Below, in pieces: positions 34,074-42,419 of a stretch of DNA of 64,000 bases. The translations under genes and the position numbers were made by a program. Position 1 is the stretch's first letter, and the number at the start of each line of letters is the position of its first letter. This DNA comes from CAYZXL01 sp964482435 (GTDB lineage: Bacteria > Auribacterota > JABMQX01), in NCBI GenBank assembly GCA_964482435.1, contig CAYZXL010000020.1:6427-70426 (forward strand), given 5' to 3'. Under the pieces are notes generated by a model. The model did not search any database. It was given only the letters and a program-made list of their open reading frames with translations, and had not been told where the DNA came from.

Positions 34074-35127
34074 CGTCCTTCCTTCGGACGGCTATCAACT
34101 GGGCGGTGATGCTCGTCGCGATTTCCGGTACCGTCACGGCGCCGATGTCAAGCCCGATGGGTGCGAAGACGCGGTTAAACTCCTCTTCTGTGGCGACGCC
34201 GGTTTCAATGAAGTCCCTGCGCATCAGGGCGACCTTGCGCTTGCTGCCAATCATGCCGATGTACGCGGCAGGGGAATGGATACAGGCCTTGAGGGCCTCC
34301 GCGTCATGTTTGTGCGCGCGAGTGACCACCACAATGTAGGTCTCTTTGTTGACGGGAAAATCCGCGACCTCTTTTGGAATGTCACCGCAGAGGGTTGTTA
34401 CACCGTCCGGGAAGAGGGCCGGGCTCGCGAATTCGGGCCGGTCATCTATAACCGTGACGTCAAACCCGATGAGGGTTGCCTGGAGCGCCAGTGCTTGCCC
34501 TATGTGCCCAGCACCCACAATCAACAGGAGAGGTCTGGGAATCACTGGCTCGACAAACACTTCCAGGCGCGCGGCCGGACTCTCTGAGTCTTCAACAAAA
34601 AACTGTGGCGTCTCGCGCGCCAGACACGAGCGGATGGCCTCCGTTCCCGGGAAGGCCGCGTCCGACGGGATTGTGTCTTCAGGAAACCACTGCGCCGCCA
34701 CCTCTGGTTCCGCAGCGGTGCGTATCATGGTGAGCAAAACACCGCGCTCGCGCCTCTGAAGGGCTTCGGCTGCCCGGGCATACGACACACGATTCTCTGC
34801 GGCTGTCGGGTCAATGAGGATTCGCATGGTCCCTCCGCAGATAGGGGCGTCATCAGTCGTCGCGGCGCCTTCCAGATAGAAATCAAAGACCACCGGGCGT
34901 TTCGATTTACATGCTTCTATGGCGCGGCGCTGACACTGCTCCTCGACCTGTCCCCCGCCGACGGTGCCCCAGATATTGCCATCTTCGTCAATGACGGCCT
35001 TCACGCCAGCCTTGCCTGGGGTGGAACCCTCCGCCTTTAGGACCAGGGCCACTGCGAAGCAACGGCCTTCCTCGGCGAATTCCACAACCTTTCGATGAAT
35101 GTCTATCGGTCCGTGATCTCTGTGCAT
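34063..35127 (-). CDS. xdhC: XdhC-family molybdenum hydroxylase maturation factor
   Basis: 354 aa. N-terminal XdhC/CoxI domain: FAVALVLKAEGSTPGKAGVK at 24-43, GTVGGGQVEEQ at 54-64. C-terminal Rossmann domain LLIVGAGHIGQALALQA at 201-217, FDVTVIDDRPEFA, then YIVVVTRAHKHDAEAL and AYIGMIGSKRK. XdhC proteins bind the molybdenum cofactor, help its sulfuration and insert it into the hydroxylase. It lies 10 bases after the Mo-subunit gene (35138-37297), so it is in that operon. Its C-terminal codons overlap a dispersed repeat. Confidence 0.92.
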   Translation of the reverse strand: MHRDHGPIDIHRKVVEFAEEGRCFAVALVLKAEGSTPGKAGVKAVIDEDGNIWGTVGGGQVEEQCQRRAIEACKSKRPVVFDFYLEGAATTDDAPICGGTMRILIDPTAAENRVSYARAAEALQRRERGVLLTMIRTAAEPEVAAQWFPEDTIPSDAAFPGTEAIRSCLARETPQFFVEDSESPAARLEVFVEPVIPRPLLLIVGAGHIGQALALQATLIGFDVTVIDDRPEFASPALFPDGVTTLCGDIPKEVADFPVNKETYIVVVTRAHKHDAEALKACIHSPAAYIGMIGSKRKVALMRRDFIETGVATEEEFNRVFAPIGLDIGAVTVPEIATSITAQLIAVRRKDGPS

Positions 35128-35137
35128 TCCGAAGAGC

Positions 35138-37297
35138 TCAGCGCTTCGTCAATCCTTCCTTGATTCTCTCGGGAGTCATCGGCAGTTGGAAGAGTCTTAT
35201 ACCGATGGCATCGTAAATAGCATTGGCAACCACACCGCCCATCGTGATGATGGCTGGTTCGCCTCCTCCTTGTGCAGGAGACTCCTTGTCATCAATTATC
35301 ACCGTTTCGATTTTCGGGAGCCATGAAAAATGAGGAATTTCGTAGGTATCAAAATTCAGGTCGAGAATCTCTCCGCGTTTGAAACGAATACCCTCCTTCA
35401 AGGCGTATCCCAGTCCCATCGTGATGCAGCCTTCCATCTGAATTGTTGCTCCTTCGGGATTGACGGACAAACCCATATCTTGCGCACAGACAACACGCTT
35501 GACCTGAACATGGCCGCTCTTTTTCTCCACTTCGACTTCTGCAATGGTACTCACATAGGTGCCTGAGTCAATTCCACATGCGATCCCACATCCTCGACCG
35601 CTCGGCGCCTTGGCGGGTACCCATCCAAACTTGTCAGCAGCGGTTTTCAGGACTCTTATCATTTTGTTATCGCGGAGGTTCGTCAGCCGAAACTCCAGGG
35701 GGTCAATTCCCGCCTTCGCAGCCATAACGTCAATTTGTGATTCTCTGGCGAACGTGTTTGTATTGTTCCCTGGCGCGCGCCAGGGGCCCGTGGCAAAGGG
35801 ATGGGCACCGGAACCGCCCCAGCCCGCCCCGTGGGCAACGGTGCTGTGGTCCGGAATGTCGTAGAGGTGCTCGGCCCCTCGTGAGCCGGCGAAATACACA
35901 TGGTAATCCCAGAAACTTATCCGACCTTCATCTGTTATGCCCGACCTTATTTTGACTATCGCCGCTGGTCGGAAAGTGTCGTTGAAAAACTCCTCCTTTC
36001 TACTCCAGGCAACCTGCACCGGCTTTCCGGTTAATTTTGCCAGACGAGCCGCCTCCACAATTTGCAGATTGTTCGTCTTGCCACCAAATCCTCCGCCCAC
36101 AAAAGGGGTGATGATTCGGACTTTCTCCGGAGGAAAGCCAAGCACCCTGGCAACCTCGTCTTTCGCGGGGAAAGGTGTTTGAGTGGAAGCCCATACGGTC
36201 GCTTTATCTCCTTCAATCTTGACAACGGCGGTATGAGTTTCTATTGGAGCATGGGACACATAATCGTTTAGATACGTTTCTTCAAAACTCGTCTGCGCGC
36301 GCTTTTCTCCACTTTGGACATTGCCACCTTGAGATACGACACTACCTTCAGGCGCGGCTTTCAGCAAATGGTCGAAAATACTCTTCTCGTCCACCTCTGA
36401 TGTGGGCGGGCTGAACTTGGCCTTTATTTTTGACAATGCTTCTTCAGCCACATCCGGATATTTGTGCAACACGGCTATGAAGTCGCCGTCTCGGACGACT
36501 TGCACATCTTTCATCTTCTCGACTTCGCTTAGGTCAACCTCGAGCAACTTGCCGCCGTGAGCCGGCGGCCTCAGGACTTTTGCATACAGCATGTCTGGAA
36601 GCCGAATATCTCCGGCGTATTTTGCCTTACCGGTGACTTTTTCCAACGCATCAGCTCGCGTAAAGGGCTTGCCAATTATCCTGAATTCCGATGGTTTTTT
36701 TACCGGTACTTTCCCCGAAGCGTGCCGCTGAATTGTTTTCCCTTTGGCCAATTCAGCATAAGTAACACGTTGTTGAGCATTTGATTTCTTGAATATGGTC
36801 CCATTTTCGGCCGTCAGTTGATTTATGGGTGTTTTGAGGTGTTCTGAGGCCAACTCCAATAGAACCTGTCTAGCCTCGGCGCCGGCAGCCCTGAGTGGGG
36901 GACCAAAGAAGCGCGTCGTCATGGAACCAAACGTACCCATATCCCAGGGACAGAGGTCCGTGTCCCCCATTACCATATCAACGGACTCCCGAGAGACATC
37001 CAATTCATCCGCTAACATCTGTGCGAGCGAGGTAATGGGTCCCTGTCCCAGCTCCACTTTACCTGTAAAGCAGGTGACTCTTCCATCCTCTCCGATCCTG
37101 AGAAATGCGTTAAAATCCGTCGGCAGACCTCTACCGGGTCCTCTGCCTCGCCTCTCTTGCGCCAAAACGGCCGACTCTCCAAGCGTAAAAAGGATGAATA
37201 TACCTCGACCTGCGAGTTTGAAAAACTCTCTGCGGTCCAGCCGAAAACCAGTTTTTATATCTGTGAAATCGAGCTGCAAGTATTTATCCTTTTCCAT
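35138..37297 (-). CDS. Molybdopterin-binding subunit, IorB/CoxL-type hydroxylase (copy 1)
   Basis: 719 aa. Tat motif DRREFFKLAG at 21-30 followed by a hydrophobic run, so the enzyme is exported. Mo-cofactor regions: GKVELGQGPITSLAQMLADEL, FVGGGFGGKTNN (pterin contact), FATGPWRAPGNN, and the catalytic glutamate Glu680 in QGGGEPAIITMGG. The single-chain layout with a Tat signal is that of isoquinoline 1-oxidoreductase beta subunit relatives, which oxidise N-heterocycles or aldehydes; the substrate here is unknown. The [2Fe-2S] subunit gene ends one base before its ATG (TGACATG). Confidence 0.9.
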   Translation of the reverse strand: MEKDKYLQLDFTDIKTGFRLDRREFFKLAGRGIFILFTLGESAVLAQERRGRGPGRGLPTDFNAFLRIGEDGRVTCFTGKVELGQGPITSLAQMLADELDVSRESVDMVMGDTDLCPWDMGTFGSMTTRFFGPPLRAAGAEARQVLLELASEHLKTPINQLTAENGTIFKKSNAQQRVTYAELAKGKTIQRHASGKVPVKKPSEFRIIGKPFTRADALEKVTGKAKYAGDIRLPDMLYAKVLRPPAHGGKLLEVDLSEVEKMKDVQVVRDGDFIAVLHKYPDVAEEALSKIKAKFSPPTSEVDEKSIFDHLLKAAPEGSVVSQGGNVQSGEKRAQTSFEETYLNDYVSHAPIETHTAVVKIEGDKATVWASTQTPFPAKDEVARVLGFPPEKVRIITPFVGGGFGGKTNNLQIVEAARLAKLTGKPVQVAWSRKEEFFNDTFRPAAIVKIRSGITDEGRISFWDYHVYFAGSRGAEHLYDIPDHSTVAHGAGWGGSGAHPFATGPWRAPGNNTNTFARESQIDVMAAKAGIDPLEFRLTNLRDNKMIRVLKTAADKFGWVPAKAPSGRGCGIACGIDSGTYVSTIAEVEVEKKSGHVQVKRVVCAQDMGLSVNPEGATIQMEGCITMGLGYALKEGIRFKRGEILDLNFDTYEIPHFSWLPKIETVIIDDKESPAQGGGEPAIITMGGVVANAIYDAIGIRLFQLPMTPERIKEGLTKR

Positions 37298-37298
37298 G

Positions 37299-37775
37299 TC
37301 AGGACACTCCTTTCATTTCTTTTGAGGCTGCTTGAATGGCCTGAACGATTCGTTTATACGTTCCGCAACGGCATAAATTATCATTCATAGCTTGAATGAT
37401 TTGTGAATAGGATGGCTGTGAGTTTTCCCGTAATAGACCATACGCGGTCATAATCATACCCGGTGTGCAGAACCCACACTGGAGCGCATCATTCTCCATG
37501 AACGCCTTCTGCAAGGGGTGAAGGGCTCCGTTTTTGGCCAATCCCTCGATGGTGACGACCTCTTTGTCTTTGACATCCTTTACGGGTGTCTGGCAGGACC
37601 GAATGGGTTCGTTGTCCACGAGGACAGTACAAGCGCCACAATAGCCCTCGCCGCATCCGTATTTAGCTCCTGTCAATGCCAGGTCAGTGCGTAAGACCCA
37701 CAACAGCATTCGATCGGTATCTAAGGTCAGTTCTGTGGGTTTCCCGTTCACCTTGAATTTGATGGTCTCTTCCAT
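37299..37775 (-). CDS. [2Fe-2S] subunit of molybdo-hydroxylase, IorA/CoxS-type (copy 1)
   Basis: 158 aa, normal length. AGGAG lies six bases before the ATG; the frame is open to 38174 but that part is not protein-like. N-terminal plant-type ferredoxin: YGCGEGYCGACT with Cys41, 46, 49 and Cys61; C-terminal helical [2Fe-2S] domain: QCGFCTPGMIM (Cys100, 103) and NLCRCGTYKRI (Cys135, 137). Electron transfer from the Mo site to an acceptor. It has no signal of its own; it would be co-exported with the Tat-tagged Mo subunit. Confidence 0.93.
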   Translation of the reverse strand: MEETIKFKVNGKPTELTLDTDRMLLWVLRTDLALTGAKYGCGEGYCGACTVLVDNEPIRSCQTPVKDVKDKEVVTIEGLAKNGALHPLQKAFMENDALQCGFCTPGMIMTAYGLLRENSQPSYSQIIQAMNDNLCRCGTYKRIVQAIQAASKEMKGVS

Positions 37776-38444
37776 AACCTGCTCCTGTGATGATTGTGTG
37801 CTGTGCAGTTCCTTTCTACGCCAGGCAGTCAGGATTGTCAACTTCGAGATGCTCCGGAGTATCGCTGCCCTTGAGTGGGCTTGCAGAGGGGGCCCGTCAA
37901 CAAAATAGGACAGAGGGGGAAAAAGTGGGCCTTTCAGGGCCTTTTCGATAACAGATGATGGGACGTAATAGCTTGCAGCACAAGATGATAGGTTTGCGAT
38001 AGATGCTGTTGGAAAAGGCCCAGGTGCAGACAGAGGACGCGGGCCGCCAGAAGGCCCTGGAAAGCCAGGGCAGGAGGAAGGGGCCAGCAACGCGCGGAAG
38101 CCCAATTTCGGAGGGGCAGCGGAGGCTTCGCGGGGCAAGAAGCTGTTGTGTGCGGGACAGATGTTTTTTGCCATTTCGGTAAGATTCTACCAAGCTTATG
38201 CCAATTTGTCAACGATGGGCTTTGAGGGCGTGCGGGCGTGGATGAATCGTTTGGTCGAGGCGGCTGCCTGGCCGTCCCGCCGGTACATGTGCGAGGTTCA
38301 CGGCCGAGGTTCGGCCGCACCAGCGCCCGCCCGGGGCGCGAGACAGAAGCGGGGTCCGTGTCCTTCCCTCTGCGCTGGGCTGCGAACCTTGGTTTCGCGG
38401 TCAGTTTTCCGGAACCGACGGGGCGTTGCCGTATCGGTCGGTCT
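37776..38444. other. Gene-poor stretch, about 670 bp
   Basis: Long overlapping frames on both strands, none with a motif. A short palindromic sequence gggcctttcagggcc at about 37,927 resembles the type C repeat at 42.1 kb. Confidence 0.45.
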
Positions 38445-41400
38445 TCATCGGGTACGAGGAGTGTCATCGCCGGCGATTGCCAGGGGCTCGTTGTTGGACT
38501 GGAAGGACTTGCCCCCAATTTTTGAGTCGTCGAGCTCGCCTTGCGCGCCGTTGTACTCCCTGAAGTCCGGGTCCACACCGACCTGCTTCATGACAAGGCG
38601 CTCGATTGGGATAGTGTGCGAATCGAAACTCCCTTCGCCGCTCCAGAGGTGAAAGTGCAAGTGAGCACCGGTCACGTCGCCGGTCGCCCCACTCCTCGCC
38701 ACGACCTCTCCCTGGCTCACAGCGCCGCTCGTCCTCAGAATCTCGCTCAGATGGAGATAGACCGTCGTGAACTTCTTTCCGCTGGGACCGGTGTGTTCGA
38801 TGGCGAGCTCCTTGCCGCCGGCCCCTGCGGGGTCGGGATCGTAGTAAACCACCGTACCGTCGGCGGGAGCCAGTACGTATGTGCCGGTGGATAGGGCAAT
38901 GTCCAGTGCATAAGTGTTGTCCCAAGAGCCGTGATCGTAATGGCTCGTCGCCCCGTTGTTCCCCTGAGTGATCGTCGCGGTGTCGCTCCATGGTGCCCTG
39001 AATTCGGGCTGCTCGGACACAGCCGCGGCGTTTCCCTGGACGTCGGTCTTGATCAACCATGCATGTCCGGCACGGAAGCCCAGAGCGCGCGTGGAACCCG
39101 CCAGGATGTATCCTCCGTCCGAACACTGCCGAACGGAGGCCGTGAAGTCGTAGTCGCCTCCGCCGAATGTCTTGCTCCACTGCTCATTTCCACACGCATC
39201 GGTCTTGATCAGCCACGCGTCGTCTGCGCCCTTGGCGAAACTCCAAGTCGTGCCTGCCAGGATGTACCCGCAGTCGAACGTCTGGTGAACCGACGAGGCA
39301 AAGTCCGCGCTCGCCCCGCCGAAGGTCCTTGTCCATTGCGTGGTCCCCTCGTCATCGGTCTTGATCAGCCATGCATCATAATCCCCGGCACCGAAACTGG
39401 ATGTCTGGCCCGCCAGGATATAGCCCCCATCGCAGGTCTGCTCAGCGGAGTAGGCCCATTGGTACCCACTCCCGCCGAACGTCCTGGCCCAGCTCTCGTT
39501 CCCCGACGCATCGGTCTTGACGAGCCACGCGTCCCGCCTCCATGGCCCCGAGCTCTGGGTCATGCCCGCCAGGATGTACCCCCCATCGGATGCCCGGCGA
39601 ACACACTCCGCGAAGTCGGCGTCGCTGCCACCGAATGTCCTGCTCCACTCCTGGGTTCCGCGGGAGTCCGTCCTGACCAGCCAGCCATCGCGCCCGCTGG
39701 GGCCGAGGGTGTCCGTGAAGCCAGCAATGACATATCCGCCATCGGGCGTTTGCTGAACCCACCGCGCCGCGTCGTACCAGGTGCCCCCGAATGTGTTGCT
39801 CCACTCCTCCGTTCCCCGCGAATCGGTCTTGACCAGCCACGCATCCTCCTGCCCCGCGCCGAAGCTGGAGGTCCCCCCGGCAACGATAAATCCGCCGTCG
39901 CTGGTCTGCTGAACTGATGAGGCACCGTCGGCGCCGGTCCCCCCGAATGTCCTGCTCCACTCCTTGGTTCCGCGCCAGTCCGTCTTGATGAGCCATGCAT
40001 CCGCCCCGCCAGCCCCGTAGCTGTCTGTTTGGCCGGCGAGGACGTAGCCGCCGTCGGACGTTTGCTCAACACAATACATGTAGTCCTCCGCGCCGGCCCC
40101 CCCGAATGCCCTGCTCCATGTCGCCGGCTCTGGTTTTAGCTCGGTCCCTCGGCGGTAGGTCTCCTCCGCCAGCGTCCGCCTCCAGTCCAGAAGCCTCCAT
40201 GATGCCACGTCCTGGTCCAGGAAGCTGAGGTCAATCGCGAGGTCGCTCGTGACGCCAGCGTTGAGAGCGTAGTCGTAGGCGAGGGGATTCGCCTGGAAAT
40301 GGCCGTCGAACTCCAGGTATGGCGCCAGGCTCAGGGAGGGCCCGATGAGGCCTACCACATACGCAGCCACCTTCACCTCCACGTAGCACTTGAGCTCGAT
40401 TTCGCCCTCGATGTTCCAGGTCGGCGTGATGGGGGAGGCATCGCCGCTATGTGTGCGGTACGGGGTCCAATCCCCGTCACGCATCGTTACGCCGGCAGAC
40501 AGAGTGTACGATGACCGAATTCCCGCCGTAATCTCCCCCTGAGCGTTCGCTTCAGCCGACATCCCGACGTCGAAGGACACCGCGGGGGTCACGAGGATGG
40601 GAACCCCTAAGACCGGCACAGCGAAGGGCGGGAGGGGCAGTGTGGCGATGCTTTTCTGGAAGTCGCGTTTTATTTCGCCGCTGGCGGTGGCCTTGACAGT
40701 AGCATCGAAGCCGACCGTGCCAGTAAGGTCGAGGTCGAAGGACTCCAAGAGCGATGGCCACCCGATTTCCCCGCCGATGCTCACGTCGCATGCCAGCTCA
40801 ATAAAGCCGGAGGTAAACTCGACCTTGAGGCGCTCGCCCTCGTACACCGCGGTCCCGTCAAGAGACAGCCGCTTCTCGATATGGATTACGCCCGTCCAGG
40901 GCCATCCGGGGGACAATGGGAGCACTTCCTCGCCCTCAGGATTCGCATTCCCGACCCTGAAGCTCGCCCGCTCGAAAATCTCCGGGAGCGTTGCAGGCTC
41001 CATAAGGACGTCAACCGTGTGGGAGTCGGGGTGGTCTGTGAGGGAGACGACCTTCACCTTGTAGGGGTTCGCGGGGTCTGTGCTGACGAGGATGTCGCCG
41101 ACGGAAATGCCGGGGGAGTCGCCGGTGTAGCTGAAGGTGTACGTGTCGCCCTGCACGGAAATTAGCTTGAGCGGCGAAGCATCGTCAATGAGAATGACGT
41201 TCTGCGCGAGGACGGTCTCAAGCTCCAGCTTGAAGGACCAGGTATAGTTCTCGAGGCGAGAGCCGAGCGTGTCCGAGACGGAGAGCCTGGCGGTGACCGT
41301 CTCGCCGTACCCTCCGTAAGACTCGTCCGCGGCGGGCGTATAGACGAGGAAATCCTCTGAAAAGATGAGCCTCGGATCGTCTATCCCGATCGGCGACCTC

Positions 41401-41828
41401 GCGCCTACCGAAAAGGATATGGATTGAGGGTCAATGCCCGCCTCGTCGGAGAGCCGCACCACAAGCGGCTCCGAGCGCCCGACCGCGATAGCCCCATCCT
41501 TGGGGCTGAGGTAAACGACTTCCGGCGGCTGGGTGTCCAGCTTGCGGATGCGATAGAATCTGACTGGCTCCGCCGTCTGGTCGCGATAAGTTTCAACGGT
41601 CTTTTCGGCAACAAGCGGCTGAGGATTGAGCGCAGCCCATGGCCCATTTAGGTCCGTTGCCGCCTCGATATTGTAGGACTTCCCCGACAGCGGAAACCAG
41701 GTGATGACGAACTCGCTCCCCGGACCCTGGTAGTCGGGCGAAAGCGCGATGGTAGGCTTCAGCTCGACCCCGAACGCTCTGGAGCAGAGAAGCAAAACGA
41801 AGAACGCAGGAAGAATCACACGTCTCAT
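38445..41828 (-). CDS. Giant secreted protein: seven-bladed beta-propeller fused to M23 peptidase
   Basis: 1127 aa. AAAGGGGG before the ATG at 41828; signal peptide 1-20. N-terminal part: an Ig/fibronectin-like start (FVITWFPLSGKSYNIEAATD), PPEVVYLSPKDGAIAVGRSEP, and a long beta region. Then exactly seven 52-residue repeats (nucleotides about 40117-39026) with consensus WSRTFGG..AD.A..VQQT.DGGYILAG.T.SFGAG..DAWLIKTD..G. The C-terminal 200 residues form an M23 domain: SHYDHGSWDNTYALDIA (His/Asp ligands), VLAPADGTVVYYD, TVYLHLSEIL, GAHLHFHLWSG (HxH). The seven repeats imply a closed propeller. Probably binds a surface polymer and cuts peptides or peptidoglycan. It sits between the two hydroxylase operons without evident functional link. 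Confidence 0.85.
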   Translation of the reverse strand: MRRVILPAFFVLLLCSRAFGVELKPTIALSPDYQGPGSEFVITWFPLSGKSYNIEAATDLNGPWAALNPQPLVAEKTVETYRDQTAEPVRFYRIRKLDTQPPEVVYLSPKDGAIAVGRSEPLVVRLSDEAGIDPQSISFSVGARSPIGIDDPRLIFSEDFLVYTPAADESYGGYGETVTARLSVSDTLGSRLENYTWSFKLELETVLAQNVILIDDASPLKLISVQGDTYTFSYTGDSPGISVGDILVSTDPANPYKVKVVSLTDHPDSHTVDVLMEPATLPEIFERASFRVGNANPEGEEVLPLSPGWPWTGVIHIEKRLSLDGTAVYEGERLKVEFTSGFIELACDVSIGGEIGWPSLLESFDLDLTGTVGFDATVKATASGEIKRDFQKSIATLPLPPFAVPVLGVPILVTPAVSFDVGMSAEANAQGEITAGIRSSYTLSAGVTMRDGDWTPYRTHSGDASPITPTWNIEGEIELKCYVEVKVAAYVVGLIGPSLSLAPYLEFDGHFQANPLAYDYALNAGVTSDLAIDLSFLDQDVASWRLLDWRRTLAEETYRRGTELKPEPATWSRAFGGAGAEDYMYCVEQTSDGGYVLAGQTDSYGAGGADAWLIKTDWRGTKEWSRTFGGTGADGASSVQQTSDGGFIVAGGTSSFGAGQEDAWLVKTDSRGTEEWSNTFGGTWYDAARWVQQTPDGGYVIAGFTDTLGPSGRDGWLVRTDSRGTQEWSRTFGGSDADFAECVRRASDGGYILAGMTQSSGPWRRDAWLVKTDASGNESWARTFGGSGYQWAYSAEQTCDGGYILAGQTSSFGAGDYDAWLIKTDDEGTTQWTRTFGGASADFASSVHQTFDCGYILAGTTWSFAKGADDAWLIKTDACGNEQWSKTFGGGDYDFTASVRQCSDGGYILAGSTRALGFRAGHAWLIKTDVQGNAAAVSEQPEFRAPWSDTATITQGNNGATSHYDHGSWDNTYALDIALSTGTYVLAPADGTVVYYDPDPAGAGGKELAIEHTGPSGKKFTTVYLHLSEILRTSGAVSQGEVVARSGATGDVTGAHLHFHLWSGEGSFDSHTIPIERLVMKQVGVDPDFREYNGAQGELDDSKIGGKSFQSNNEPLAIAGDDTPRTR

Positions 41829-41941
41829 GTTAAACCCCCTTTCGTAGAGTCCGAGAGAGCCAGGCCGGACGCACCTGAGTTCATTCGTGCCACGGTATGC
41901 CCCGGGCAGAAGTGACACGGGGTTCCAACTCGTGAATGTAC

Positions 41942-41993
41942 CGCAGGCGTCCCCGCCTGCAAAGCTTGAACATGGGCAAGATGCCCATGCCAC
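41942..41993. repeat. Dispersed modular palindromic repeat, copy 4
   Basis: Module 1 here is gcaggcgtccccgcctgc, spacer aaagcttgaa, then the standard catgggcaagatgcccatg and gccac. Confirms that hairpin 1 is variable while hairpin 2 is conserved. Confidence 0.8.
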
Positions 41994-42097
41994 CGCTTAC
42001 AAGTCTCCACACGGCGCGCATATTATCCAGGGCCCTCCGCGGAATCAAGCCTTTTCTGCCCAACGGCGCGGCCGTGTTATGGAGGCTGAGGATTATC

Positions 42098-42182
42098 GCG
42101 CCCTTTCAGGGCTTGGGTGATTTGCTTTGATCGGGACCCAGGGCGTTGCCCTGGGCTATGCTATGGCGCCCTTTCAGGGCTT
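42098..42182. repeat. Type C repeat: flanking 17-mers around a palindrome
   Basis: gcgccctttcagggctt at 42098-42114 and again at 42166-42182, with cccagggc-gtt-gccctggg between (42137-42155, 8-bp perfect stem). The 41.8-42.4 kb intergenic stretch holds only this and the modular repeat. Confidence 0.8.
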
Positions 42183-42419
42183 GGTGCCGGGACCGCCCGT
42201 ACCGCTGGGATCTTGCCGGCTGTCTGGGGGGCATCCTGCCCCCGGTTCGACTTCACCAAGACGCAGCATATTGCGGCTGCTATGTGAGGGCGAGACGCCC
42301 CCACGCCTGCCGCCGAGACGGCGGCGTTACATCTACGACGGTCACGTCCGAAGCACAGCCTGGCCGATGCTATTTGGCAGCGTGCTTTTTTCATCATTTT
42401 GCGCGTGATGTACAGCGCG

